Below are positions 1-12,579 of a stretch of DNA of 64,000 bases, piece by piece; positions within the stretch are counted from its first letter, which is position 1, and every line of letters begins with the position of its first letter. The notes beneath the pieces were generated by a model. The model had not been told where the DNA came from. It did no database searches and saw only the letters and a list, made by a program, of their open reading frames with translations. Both the position numbers and the translations under genes were made by a program. Source of the stretch: Anas platyrhynchos (lineage: Eukaryota; Chordata; Aves; Anseriformes; Anatidae); the NCBI RefSeq assembly GCF_047663525.1, contig NC_092593.1:22429501-22493500 (forward strand), in the 5' to 3' direction.

Positions 1-1402
1 TCCCCATTTTAAAATAGTGGCATTTCCCTTTCTGTGCTATTTTTAAGCCCAACTTCTATTTGTTACCTCATATTTTATATTTCATATTTGTCTGTATTAA
101 CAGTAGCACCTAAAAATGCTTGCCAGGCAAAATTGTGCCCCACACATGCAGCCCTAGCAGTAGTCTCAACAGAAAGCAAGACTTTCAGATGAAAATCTTC
201 TGATTTTTACTAGTCACCACCAGTTTCCATATACACTTCTCCCATTACTCTTCTACTTAACTTAAGCTTTTGATTTACAGCACATATAAAGTTGTATTAA
301 TTTTCACCACAGCTTCATGATTATTAAATGGGTATACACAAGTACTGCACCTGTAAATTAGTTGGTGGTTAGCAATAAACAAGATCAGGTGTTCCGTAGA
401 GTCTGGTGCAGCACCCCAAGTATTTTGGGGCTCACATGCAGGAGCTGGACGGTGTACAAGTAAAACCATGGAGCCACCATCTAACTTATGGAACAACGCA
501 CATCTCAGCAGCACTGCCTTAGTTTCCCTGTCGCTACAAGCTAGCAATAGTATGTCTACCTTTCTAGGGATGTTCTGAAATCCAGAACCGCGTACATAAA
601 GGTATGCTCAAATTCTCAAGGTAAATATCCACAGCTCCTCCACATGTGAACATCACACATGCATTGTGCAGTAAAAAAAAATTAAAAAAAAAAAAAAAAT
701 CAAGCAGGCCAACAGAAACAGCCTTTTTGCACAAGGAAGCACATATCATAAAACACTAAGTTTCTGATTAAAAAGGTATCTGAAACCCAAACGTTTCAGA
801 AGGAGAAATACCAATACCAGTGTGTTCTTGACTACTGACTTTTTAATCACCTCTACCATAACTTTTTTCCTCGTTTTCCCCAAATAGGCTGCAACATAAA
901 CTCCTAAACTCACACTCTGTCAGAAAAAGACTAAAAAAAATTATTTTAGTTGCTAGTTCCAGCATGCAACATCTTTCATTCAAAGTCTTGTTTGAATCTG
1001 GTCTTATTCTCCTGATAAAATAAACCCCAAAATCATTTTCAGACAGAATGAAAAATTCTCCTTATCTCAAAACATTCTGGCTTTCAAAGAAATCCTCCAG
1101 AAGAAAAGGACCATATTGACCATTACACTTCCGGAAGTCCTTTTTTATTATTTTATAATTTTGAAGTACCTGAAGGAAGTTCTTGTTTATCAGCACACAT
1201 ATCTATACAAAAATCTTCATCCAATTATTGTAGCAAGTTTCCTAGTAATTTTTTTTCCCCTCAAAAGCTGATGCTATCATGTAGCATTTACCTTGGGATT
1301 AGGCAATAAATGGAATTATTTTAGGGTTTCTAAAACTAGTAGGCACCAAACAGAAAATGCTGAAGCAGAATACTTTTTCCATATCAGATAAAACAGTCTG
1401 GC

Positions 1403-1428
1403 AAAAAAAAAAAAAAAAAAAAAAAAAA
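1403..1428 (+). repeat. Poly(A) tract, 26 nt
   Basis: An uninterrupted run of 26 adenines. CR1 elements do not use poly(A) tails, so this is either a simple mononucleotide expansion or the tail of an unrecognised retroposed sequence. No target-site duplication was identified. Confidence 0.9.
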
Positions 1429-4400
1429 GATGTCAAAGGATATGAGCAAGGCATATACAACATTAAAGATTTTCAGATGCCTCTGACACTACTACTACAG
1501 ACAGCCCCAGCACACCGGGTCAACAAGCACTGTCACCACCCCATGAAGTTTCACTTCACTTGTAGCCTGCATGCCCTTTGGCTACAGGAAAGAGTGCTGA
1601 AAGGAGCAAGCCACAGGCCAGACCGACTGTCCTGTCCTAGCAGACTTCACATCATCTGCTAGATGCAAGAGGAGAATCTGACAGAAAAGTAGACCTTTTA
1701 AAAGTTGTGTCCTGTATTTCTGTAGCCTTATGATTTCAAAATGGTTTAACTTTGTTATGAAGGCGTAGTTTACTGCCTTTTTTTTTTTTGGGTAACAAAC
1801 CTTACAAAGAATACTACACGTACCTTTTCACATAATGAAATATTCTAACCTAAATTTGATCAGAAATTTAAAAAATCATCAAAAAAAAAAATCACATAAC
1901 ACAGCATAATACAGGAAGAAAATGTTACCCATCTAAGATTCTTTCCTTTTTGTTTGGCAGGAAAACCCTGATGCGCAGAGCTTATGAAACTCTAATACAG
2001 AAATGTCAAGAAGGTTAGAAACACACCACAAATCAACAGGAAACTTTTCCACTAAAAACAAAATATTAAAAAATGAAGAAAGCATAGCTGCTGCAATTGT
2101 ATTAAAAGAGGCCACATTTTATTATCAAACCAGTGTTTACTCAATGCTGTTTTTCCAAACAATTTGTTTCCATGAAATCATTTTCTTAAGTTTTACGAGA
2201 TGTTGCTCCCTGAGAAGACTGGAACTTCTACAAGGCTGTTAAGCTTCTATTCCATCATTTATTTAATAATACAGACACATATAAAATCTTTTTCTTTAAA
2301 GAAACGGATAGGCAGTATAGCTAAGAAAAAACAGGTTAAGTGAACAGAAGATGGATTACCTTTGACTAGGCTCTCGATCTTGGTGAAAAATCAGAACTCT
2401 GATCACAAGATAATTTTCTTTGTGGTTTGCTGATTACTAACCTTAAAAATGTTCTCGGAGTCATTAAAATCATCTGTTTCTTCACAATGTGCTTTCAGTT
2501 ACTGGTTTTCAATTTTCACCACAACTTTGCTGGTAATATTACAATATCCCCTCCTAAGAGAGGCCTTAAGTGCCTTTTACATTCCAGGGAAACACTGCCT
2601 TGCTCTCCATCTGCATTCCTCCCCTGCGCTGACATGCATATGCCCAGCTTATTTGTCTGCTCACTCCATCAACGTATTAAATCTGGTGGCATACTGTACA
2701 TATGAGACTGATTTATGCATTCAAACTGCATCATACGAGTATTTTTTTTCCCTTACCAAAGGCTTCTAAAAGGCCCTTTCTTTTAAATATGCTGAATATT
2801 TCATTCTAGTTATGTGGAAATATTTCTATTCAGTGCTTGTGTAATGCAAAAATAATGCACTTCCACATAATTATGTTCATTCTAAAACAAAGAACAGCTA
2901 TTTGTTCCACAAAGCAAAGTTGAAAACAGAAAAAAAAATAACCTCACACATTTTCTGAGTGAGATTAGAAGTTTTCCTGTGTTAAACTGGGACTTAAGGT
3001 ATCTAATTCCACCAACTTTAACATTTCAATTTCCCATAGTTGTAGTGGTCCCAAAGATACCTTCCTAGCAAAGAAGTTTACACCTCTCAAGCCGAGTGTG
3101 CAAACAAGTTATTGTCTTTCACATTTTCCCTGCTCTACACACAATAAACTAGCAACACTCTAGTAAAATAACACCAGTGACGTTACAATCCTATTAACCA
3201 GTGGCACCCTGCTATTACATAGCAGGGAAACAAGTAGGAAGGCAAAAAAAAAAGGCAAAAAAGTGCAACAAAAACGTGTAATATTGCCAGCTGCAGAGGA
3301 ACTTCCAAAAAAAAATCCACAAACAGCAAGAGACGAGAGAAAAGCATACTTTAAGGTTTCTCAGCTGACAGAGGTGGCATTTTAAAGGTATTACTACTTA
3401 CGAGAAGTGGATGAGGGGATGCAAAGAAGCAGCAATTCCCCACGCGAGCGGGGTGCCAGCTGTGAGCGAGCCGCTCACTGCCTTCCAGCGCAGCACCACC
3501 AGACCCCAGCAGGCGCTTGGACTCTGTGCCAGCACGCTGGCCTGGGGATCCCCTGCAGAAAGAAGCTGCCTGCCTGCTGGGGTGGCTCCATGCAGGCAGT
3601 GCCCAGCATCACCCCAGGAGGCAGAGCCTCTGCACTGCACTGCTGTCCCAACGGGGCAGCAGGCATGGCCAGAGCTTGCCGACTCAACACTGCACTCCTG
3701 GACTTAGGAGTAATATCTTAGCATGGCAACATCACAACGAACACAAGGGAGGAATAGGAAAACTCAGTAATATCCAAAACTTTTTTTTCCCTAAAAAAAA
3801 GTAGAGGGTTTCATTAAAACTAAATTATTAGATAATTACAAAGGTTCTTTTCTTGTGTTATAAGCGAAACCCTGTTGAGCTTTAGTGAGCTAGCTGCCTG
3901 ACAACTGCCTAGCTGATTCGGCTGCGGGGCACCTTCACCCTGCTGACGTGCTCACGCTGTCCCTTCCAGCCCCAGCAACCGGAAAAAGCAGGGCTAATGG
4001 TGATACTTTAAAAGCTTCTGTATAAAAGAGAATGCATACACGTAACAAATCTCTCCCATTATTTACTTAACGCAACTGCATTCCATTAATGCCCAAAACC
4101 ACTCACAGTGAAAACATAGAGAGGAAAAACAGTTTAAATGAGCATACCGGTGTTACTTTGTTTCAGCACAGGACAAATCAGCCACCAGAAACATTCTCTC
4201 CACACAACAAAAAATATGTAGATTTGTAAATGATCAATTAACTTGAACAATAAATTACTCCTTTTATATGGCACAGATATTAATGCCATTTGGCAAATTT
4301 AATAAATATTGCAAAAGGGGAGGTTATTTTTTATAAATATAATACTGATTAGCTTTGGTTCCGACCAAGCCACCCTTATTAACAGTGAGCAGAACTTGAC

Positions 4401-4618
4401 TGCAATTCATAGAATTTAAATTACAATCACAGTATGACAACATAAAAGAATCACGCCCTTGGAAAGGATACAAAAGCACTTTAAAAAGTCACTTTTGTTC
4501 TCTCTACCTACTTGTTTATACACACATTCCAAGAACAGCAACAAGAGGAACACACATGAAAGGACAAGAACACGAATCAGTGCTTTACTAGCTAGAAGCT
4601 TAGGATGATGTTGGAATT

Positions 4619-4636
4619 ATATATATATATGTATAT
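4619..4636. repeat. (AT)n microsatellite
   Basis: A short alternating AT run broken by one G, followed by AT-rich sequence. It is likely length-polymorphic and has no visible functional context. Confidence 0.85.
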
Positions 4637-7001
4637 TTAATGTAATCTAAGTAAAATGATTGTTAAAGATTTATCACTTTAACCATAACAGTGAAATGCA
4701 AACGTTAAAATATTATCATATCCATATCAAAGCTACTGCATGGAAAAGAAAACCTATTTGAGCACAGCTGCATTTTTAAGACTGTTCAGCAAGGCTGTAG
4801 CTTAGGTTTACAACTTTTCATCTTCGGTGGGGTTATTGCAGGAACAGTCTTGTCATTATTACTCAACTGTAAGCTACTTTTATTTGTGGATTGAAGGATT
4901 ATCTTGAAATACCATTGCATATACTTTCCCCTTCCTCTAGTAAAAGCTTGAACTAATAAAACAAGAAACCTGCCCAAATTGTGCTATCTGGTTTTAAGAA
5001 ATTCTGTATCAGGCGTCAGTAACTTTTTCCCAGTTGTAACTAGTACGAATAGACTCTTCTGACTCCTTACCCCAGCAGAGCCACATGGAGTGGCCAGAAC
5101 ACCTTAACTGAGTTAGATTTATTGTACTTCAACATCACCACACAGGGTGGGAGGTTTGAGAAAAAGGATGGAGCCTGCTCCATCGGGTGCTCCTTAGCTT
5201 GCAGCCTGGTACTGTTCAGAAGGGTAAGTTAGTAGATAGCACTGTGTGAAAGAACGGGAAAATTGAGCTTCCAGTTACTATTTGCACGCCCCGTCTCCAT
5301 TTTTCTGGCCCTAAGAGGAGGGACGACCACTAAAAGCAGTTGTCAGAAACACTAATTTTAACCAGTTTAACCTTAAAAATGCAATTAAAATATAATTAAA
5401 AATTTAAAACCAAAATTTAAAATAATCATCCTTTACTCAAGACTACAGAGTTTGGGGAGGAAACAGTACCATTTTCCATGAATTTCTATAGCACTGAATA
5501 TCTGTTTTAACACAAGGAAGATAACTTAATACAAGGAAATCATAACCTAGTCACACACAGATTCTTTCTTCTCCCTGTGAAGTGCAAAGGCACGTAAATT
5601 AAAGAAAACCACAGCAATAACTGAAAGACCTGATCTGTGGTGTTCTGACAGCAATGGTCATTCTATAGGTATGTCTACTGGCATTAGTATGGTAGGATCA
5701 GAATCAGAACAACTATTATCTTCAAAACTAGGGTTTGCTTTTGGGATTTATTTTGAAGCATGCAAACTACAACTATTCTATTCATGCCAAGATGTGTTCA
5801 TTTGGAACAAAACATCTCCTGCAGTCCAGATCACTTTACTGCAAGGCTTCTCTATGTTGCAGTATCATCATATGCCATTACTTTGTTATCTGGAAAAAAA
5901 AAAAATGAGGTCTATGTATATTTATATCTACTTGTTTAAAAAAAAAAAAAAAAAGGATGAGAAAAGCCTTCCACAATGGAGAAGGGAGGGGAAATGGAGG
6001 GGGTGGGCGACAAGAACAGGACACAAAAAAACACCTTTTCCAAAGATTGTTCAAGGCGAAAGGGACATGTCATGTTAAACAGTAGTCAATAGCTGTATAC
6101 AATCAGTAAACAAATTCAGCTCTATGAAAAAGAACTACATCACCATTTAGTGGTTGCAATTTAGATTATTCTAGCGTGTAATACTTTAATTGTATAAAAC
6201 AAAGCTGATGTCACAAACACAAAAGAACTTCTTGCAAAGCAAGCACCACAAGTAATTTTTATGCTGCCACTGATGGCTGACAAGTGATGAGCACTTTGTT
6301 CGAATTTATGTACTTATGCATCTAAGGCAACAGGTGGCTTATAAAAAGAAAACACAGAGAGGTTTTTAACTCTTCTTTAGCAAAATTTTTATAATGCGTG
6401 TTATCATAATGACTAAACAATCTCTACAAAGAAAAGCTCAACACACTAACTACAAAGACGAACTATGTCTTGGGAAAAAATATTCATTATTTTGATAAAA
6501 CCATAAAGCGGGGTAAGGTTCTGGACCCCCGTGACTTGGGAATTCTGCATATGTTGTGTAATTGCACAAAGTACTCAAAATTTAAACAGCACTTTGTTGC
6601 ATATAAATTACATCAATTTAAGACAAGACATTTCATATTTTTTGCTGCTGTTTCTATACCCACCTCAAACAATAGCTAAATATTGCAACATAGTCAAGAG
6701 GAAATTTTTGCTTTCAGGTCTCTAAACCAACTGACAGAGTGATGGGTTTCAACCTTTGCTTGATGCAGTTTTGGGCCAAGAGCAGCATTACAGAAACATA
6801 CTGTTGTTTTTTTTTCTTAAATATTGCATAGGCCAATGAACAATTTATTTTTCTTTAAGCATGCACACAATCATAAAAAAAAAAAAATACTTGAAAGGTC
6901 TCCATAGCAGAATGCAGAATAATACTTCTCACCTGCATTTAATTCCAAAGGATTTCAAAGGAAGAAGACACACAGCTAATTCAGATTAAAATGTTTCGTG
7001 G

Positions 7002-7028
7002 TTTTTTTTTTGTTTGTTTGTTTGTTTT
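7002..7028. repeat. T tract with (TTTG)n
   Basis: A poly(T) run passes into four TTTG units and then into a short A run. A very similar T/TTTG tract occurs near 41144-41167. This is simple-sequence expansion. Confidence 0.85.
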
Positions 7029-7820
7029 AAAAAAAGGATCCTGGAGTGGTATTGACTGGTTCACTTATTCTAGAAAATTTTGAAAGATAAATTGAGAAGG
7101 AAGAAGGCAAAAACACAGTAAGCATACCGAAACAAACTTTATATTCTGCTTTGTAATTAAATATGAAATAACTGTCTGCTTTTGATTAAAACATTTTAGT
7201 GTCTGGTCTTTTGGATAGATTAAATTCACATACCAGGATATTAGACATTTTTCTCTGCATGGCAATTTCACCACACCGTCCCTAACAATTAAAAAATAGG
7301 ACACATCAATATTTCTGTTCTGTACATCACAAAAATATATATATGCAATTTCTATGGTGATGTTTGCTAGATCAGTCTTTCTGTTCTGTGACACTTCAGA
7401 GCAGCACAGAGCAGCTCAGCCCAGAGGCTGACTGCCTATCTTTCAGATTCCCTCTGCTTCTTTATATATTTCCTCTGAAAGCAAACAATCCCTCCCTGGT
7501 AGTGTACAGTCTTGTAGTTATACATTCCCCTCTTTTGCAACTCTTTCACACACTTGACTTCCCACTCCTGCTACTATTTAGTTTGCAGACATCAATTTTT
7601 GCATCAAATTACCAAAGCTTGGTGCATAAAAATATTCAATAAGCCTCAAGGAACCGTTATCTCAGTAACAGCTATCTCAGTAAGTACTGAAATGCAAACC
7701 TATGCTCAAACATATTTTAAAAGTTTAATTAGTAAATTGAGCTTGAGGTAAGGAGCTTATCTGTCATTATTGTTATTGGAAGAAGACCTGCCTGAGAGTG
7801 CTTTGAGTCTTTTTCGGGAT

Positions 7821-7880
7821 GTGGGGGGAAACAAGAAAGGAGAAGGAAAGGAGGGCAGAGAGAAAGAAGGAAGGAGGTGG
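7821..7880 (+). repeat. Purine-rich tract
   Basis: About 60 nt of G and A with very few pyrimidines, including GGAA and GGAAGGAGG units. Such a tract can form triplex structures, but here it most likely reflects simple-sequence drift within OLA1 intron 4. Confidence 0.7.
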
Positions 7881-8304
7881 CACTTGATTTTATAAAGGAA
7901 GTCCTTTAAACTACCTTTTAACAGAGAACAAATTAATTGTCTAATATTGAATTCTCAGAAAATAAGTTCTACATCTAAAGATAAACACTGAGGTTCTGAA
8001 GAACACTATTGTATCTGACATCAAGTGAAGCCCCACTTCAACTGAAAAAGCCAATGTAACAACTAGAAGTAGCATTTCTGAGGTTCTGCACAAAAACAGA
8101 TGTTCAGTTAAGCATTATTAATTTAAGCGTTATTAATTTATGCATTTTGTTAATTGTGTCCAAGCAATGAGACTTCAAGGTGGTATTTGAAGCTAGAGAT
8201 TCCCCTTGGCATCAATATTAAAACAATAGCTTTCAAAGCAATTCTAGCAACTACTACTGATGTCAACATCCACACTAAAATCAAGCCCAATGCTTGTTTT
8301 GTTC

Positions 8305-8677
8305 ACAGAATTGTCTAGGTTGGAAGAGACCTCAAGATCATCGAGTCCAACCTCTGACCTAACACTAACAAGTCCTCCACTAAACCATATCGCTAAGTTC
8401 AACATCTAAACGTCTTTTAAAGACTTCCAGGGATGGTGACTCCACCACCTCCCTGGGCAGCCCGTTCCAATGCCTCACAACCCTCTCAGTAAAGAAGTTC
8501 TTCCTAACATCCAACACCCCTGGCACAACTTTAGCCCATTCCCCCTCGTCCTGTCACCAGGCACGTGGGAGAACAGGCCAACCCTCACCTCACTACAGCC
8601 TCCTTTAAGGCACCTGTAGAGAGCAATAAGGTCGCCCCTGAGCCTCCTTTTCTCCAGGCTGAACAAGCCCAGCTCCC
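8305..8677 (-). mobile_element. CR1 retrotransposon, 3' end portion
   Basis: Read on the minus strand, this matches the avian CR1 3' region: a lead corresponding to 'GGAGCTGGGCTTGTTCAG', then the RNA-level segment around the 'CCTGGAG' block, ending in the typical 'GGTTGGAAGAGACCTC' block (as read on the plus strand at about 8318). The element is therefore inserted with its 3' end at low coordinate. The usual terminal 8-bp repeats (ATTCTATG type) are degenerate here. At about 8677 the sequence changes abruptly to an ORF1-like 5' portion, so most of the element, including reverse transcriptase, is missing. Confidence 0.9.
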
Positions 8678-9390
8678 TCCTCTTTGAGTTCTGCTATGAG
8701 GCGGACCAGGTCGTCCACCTGCTTGCACCTCACGCACGCAGTCTCTTTGCCCCCCGCAGGTGGTAGCAACAGGCTCAGGCACTCCCTGCACCCGGAGACC
8801 TGAACTGCCGCAGTTTTGAGCGGGCAGTCGGTCTGGGTGTGCACAGACTTCCTGGAGAGCGCTGTGCCTGGTGTACACCATTGCAGCTGAGCTAGCGCTA
8901 GACCGCCGGTAGAGGAGGTGTTCGTATGGGCGGGGGGGAGCGCTCTGCCCTCTCTGCTCGCCCTAACTGCTGCGCCCTAACTGCCACGCCCTAACTGCTG
9001 CGCCCCGCCCTGCCACGCCCTAACTGCCGCGCCCTGCCCTGCCACGCCCTAACTGCCGCGCCACGCCCTAACTGCTGCGCCCCACCCTGCCACGCCCTAA
9101 CTGCCGCGCCACGCCCTGTTTGCCAGTCCTGGTCACTGCGCTCCTGCTCACTCGCGCTCCCTAGGGGCAGCTTTTAAATGGCTGGGGAGGGGGCGCTGCT
9201 GGCTCCGCCTACGCCTCCTTCTCGCCTCGTTCACCTCCCTCACGAGGGCTGCCGGGTCCTGGCGGCTCCCACAAGTGGGCTCGGTGCCAGAAAAATTAGC
9301 CCTGCCTGTCCGATCCCCCGCTCTGCTGCAGAACGCGTCTGCCCCGGAGCCAATCGCCTCGGCACGTGGCAAGTGTTCTTCCATGTAGGA
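8678..9390 (-). mobile_element. Probable CR1 5' portion: ORF1 start and GC-rich 5' UTR
   Basis: A minus-strand frame starting at 8844 carries paired CxxC motifs (residues 19-22 and 37-40) followed by [14 protein letters not shown], which resembles the start of ORF1 in avian CR1 elements (recalled from family knowledge, not searched). It then fuses at about residue 56 to the CR1 3' end. Upstream are a 14-15 bp minisatellite and about 270 bp of GC-rich sequence with a TTTAAA box near 9172, plausibly the internal promoter and 5' UTR. AT-rich unique DNA resumes at about 9390. The right boundary and the CR1 assignment of 9120-9390 are inferences; an unrelated GC-rich insertion is the alternative. 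Confidence 0.6.
8959..9118 (-). repeat. 14-15 bp GC-rich minisatellite
   Basis: About eleven imperfect units built on CGCCCTAACTGCYG (plus strand), with seven exact copies of CCCTAACTG. Some units are replaced by CGCCCYGCCCTGCCA or shortened to CGCCA. The array sits inside the proposed 5' region of the CR1-like element, so it may be the variable 5' UTR repeat of that element. Confidence 0.9.
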
Positions 9391-9924
9391 TTACAGGACA
9401 AAAACTATATTCTGAAATACACTATGAAGTAGTCGTGAGAAACCCAAATTGCAAGACTGACAGCTTCCAGAGAGGAAAAAAAAAAAAAATCAGACCATCA
9501 GAATTTCTGCTGAGATACGAGAGAGAACTGATTAACAAAAAAGAAAAATCACTTCTGCACCCAAGCGAAAAAGTAAAACTTCACCCTTAGCTAATGGATG
9601 GAAGAGAAGTTTTGGAAAGGATACTGGAAAATACCAAGTACCTTTGTAGAAGGCTCACCAAAAGAAAGGCAGCACATTTCCACATCAGTACCTCGTCATT
9701 ACAACAACAGCATAAAGGCACATCTGCAGTCAAACCCTGTATCTCACTAACATCTCCAGAACACAGTATAGTCATTAAAAGGTCATTTTTCTGTGGACTT
9801 CAGTAGACAATATGCACAGTGTTGAAAGAAAATGTCTCTAGGCCTTGCAGACTTCAAGAAAAGAAAAAAGACCAAAAGCATGCAATTTGCATTAGGTATT
9901 TCCTATGGCTGCCTTTTTACAGAC

Positions 9925-9946
9925 TTTTTTTTTTTTTTTTTTTTTT
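9925..9946. repeat. Poly(T) tract
   Basis: A run of about 22 thymines. A similar run lies at 11264-11284. Both are simple mononucleotide repeats within OLA1 intron 4. Confidence 0.85.
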
Positions 9947-12508
9947 AACTCACTGTATCAGTTTAATGCTCCCTCAGCTAGAACAGCATGACTATTTTCT
10001 GGATTACACTTTAAATGTGATTAGAAAAATGATCTATTTTTAAAATAACCCAGCAAGAATATGGTTATTTTTAAAACCAAATTGGCTCCCAAAGCCATTT
10101 TACTGCACGGTTCTACAATCAGCTTCAGCAGCACACAAGAAAGTGACAGCATATAGATGAGAAAAGGTGTTGGAGTATGGAAGTGCTAAAGCTGCCAAAA
10201 GACTTTGCAAGTTGTGTAAGTTGGGCACAAAGTATGAATTGGGGCAGGGAAGATACCTGTTTTTCTGGAATTGGCAATTTGTTCATTGTGAAACCAGGAC
10301 TGCTCCAATAAATAGCAATTCTGAAAGAAAACTGAAGCAGAGGTTTTTCTGTCGGCTTATTAAACAGTCTCAGACTGAAAAAAGGTTGCATAAGAATTGG
10401 TAACTGCATAGAAATTTTGTTTGGCTGTGACTCCTAAAGTAGTTCTTTTGGTAAGGATAAATACACTCTTTGGCTTTCTAACGTGCAGTTACTGCTGTCA
10501 GTGCCTTTCAAGCACCTGTGGGACCATGGGCAAAGAAAAAAGAAGCACTCAGTTGACCCCACACAGGATCTCAGACAAATTTGCTTGACACACACAAAAA
10601 AAAGGAATTATATTTTAATTAAGACTTGCAATTAAATATCCCAACTAAGCCAGTAGTCCTGTTTTAGTTTCTTTAGGATAAGTAACTCATAGCCAGAACT
10701 ATAAGACCAGAGCCAGCTTCTCCTGGGCTTCATTTAGAGGATTTTCTCCACTGCTCAGTTCACAGCAGCACCACATATCCATACCAGGCAACTGCCTTGA
10801 CTTCAACTATGTAAAAGATATAGTATCAACGAAAAATAAAATCGAGGTGAACAAGCCAGAGAAGTCTAAAAAGTTATGGACACAAGGACAGCTGCCTGTA
10901 ACAGAACATGTGCAGTAGCATTACAGATGATATACCACATGCTGGGTATATCAATACAAGAAGTCCAGACAACTGAAAGAATTTAATTCATGAATTTTTG
11001 AGGACAAGACCAGCTAGCAAAGCATAAACTGTATTCAGAACAATTTGTAAGCATAAAGCTTATTTAAATGTAAATACAATGAACACGTGTCCAATGATGT
11101 ACATGTATTAGTTTTAGAAATATGAACTGAACACAAGTCCATGACATGGCAAAGTACTTTTAAATAAAATGTCCAGTACAAAAGTGTGCTCACTGATGCT
11201 CTACTTCACAAGCACTTCAAATATCGTTTTCCTTTCTTCAGCTAGATTACTGCCATTCCAGACTTTTTTTTTTTTTTTTTTTTTACACTTCAAAATCTTG
11301 GATTTTAGTACCTATCTGAGGAGAAGATGATAAAAGATTTTGGAGTGAATTGGTCTCCTGCCTCAAGGCACAAAAACTACAGTGCTTGCAGATCTAGCAG
11401 GAGCCAATGCATCAGTTCCCCCCACCTGGAGGCCACCACTCCCCCAGATGACACAGCACGATCACTTTTGTGAGTGCTCCTTGTCTGTTTTACTATGAAG
11501 CCACTTCATTTCACATCAGCCTCAGCAACAATTAAACCAATTCATTTGATATCGACACACACAGTCCCTCGCCACAGTGACAAGGGATAGCGATGAACAG
11601 CCCATGAGCACTGACAGCTAACTGCTTCTGCTGGTTCACAAGCAAGCACGGGTCTGTGCCCTCTGCTGGGTTGGGGAGCACGACCATCCTTTCCGTCTGG
11701 GAAGTCTATTGTATAAATTAGGAAACAGGGAAGTACTTCCACAAGTCTATTACAAAGTTCTAATGAAAACTTCACTTTAAAAAAATATAAAAAAGCTGCT
11801 GTTTCTTTTGAGAAAGCAACTTTCTGAATGCAAAGTTGTAATATTCTCAGTCTACAGATCACTCACCGTTCTGATACAATTGCTGCAGCTAATAAAGTAA
11901 TGCTGATCCAACTTCCATCTGCTTGTCTTTTTCTATTCCCAAATTCTAACAAGGAATTCTTGATTTTAACTTTTCTGAGGTGACATTCCTCCAACTGAAG
12001 GAACACAGGTTTTCACATTTCATATAATAGCAACAAGAAAAAAAATACTGCAGGATTTCTACCTTCAAGCTTTCCAGAAACCCCACAGCAAAGAGAAAAA
12101 GAAATAACTTACAAAATACTAAAGTATCACTGTCTTAAAGCCAAGGTACACTACACCATCAATAAACATGTCCACTCAAGGAGGCAAACATTTCAAAAAC
12201 AGTCACCTGAATACATTCAAAACAATGTCACAGCTTGATAATTTCCTTAAAATGTTGCAAAGGAAATTGAAATCCCACCTGTATTGCCTAAATATCAATT
12301 ATGCACTGTCATATGACACACAGAACTATAACAAAAGTAGTTGTAGGTCAAATAATAGCAATGACTCAGTAAAGACAACCTGCCTGGTCTTTATTCTCAG
12401 GAGAGGCGGGGGGAGTGTTACTGGTCAAGTACTTTATGACTCACAGTGCAGTATATTAGAATTTTTTTATTTTTTTTTTTTTTATGTATTCTTCAGAATT
12501 GAGAGATT

Positions 12509-12579
12509 GCCCTTGTAGCTCAGTAGGTAGCTCTCCTGTTTCTGGCCTACGAGGTCATAGCTTTAAGTCCCTGCTGAGG
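12509..12579 (+). mobile_element. Decayed tRNA-derived SINE head
   Basis: The 71-nt stretch begins GCCCTTGTAGCTCAGTAGGTAG, which carries a good RNA polymerase III A-box match (TAGCTCAGTAGGTAG at about 12515-12529). It later has GAGGTCATAGCTTTAAGTCC, a degraded B box (GGTTCGAATCC type). The spacing fits a tRNA gene, but the acceptor and D stems do not pair properly and no usable anticodon loop forms, so it is not a working tRNA. It is best read as the head of an old tRNA-derived SINE; the following ~90 nt may be its body. The family was not identified. Confidence 0.6.

Noticed and set aside
3398-3804. Overlapping open frames in a GC-richer patch of OLA1 intron 4
   Set aside because: Frames are open on both strands and in several registers at once, which indicates composition rather than coding.
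8959-9118. Interstitial telomere repeat (CCCTAA)
   Set aside because: CCCTAA occurs only once per 14-15 bp unit and never in tandem, so the likeness is accidental.
12509-12579. Functional tRNA gene
   Set aside because: A- and B-box-like motifs are present, but the stems do not pair and no anticodon loop is supported.
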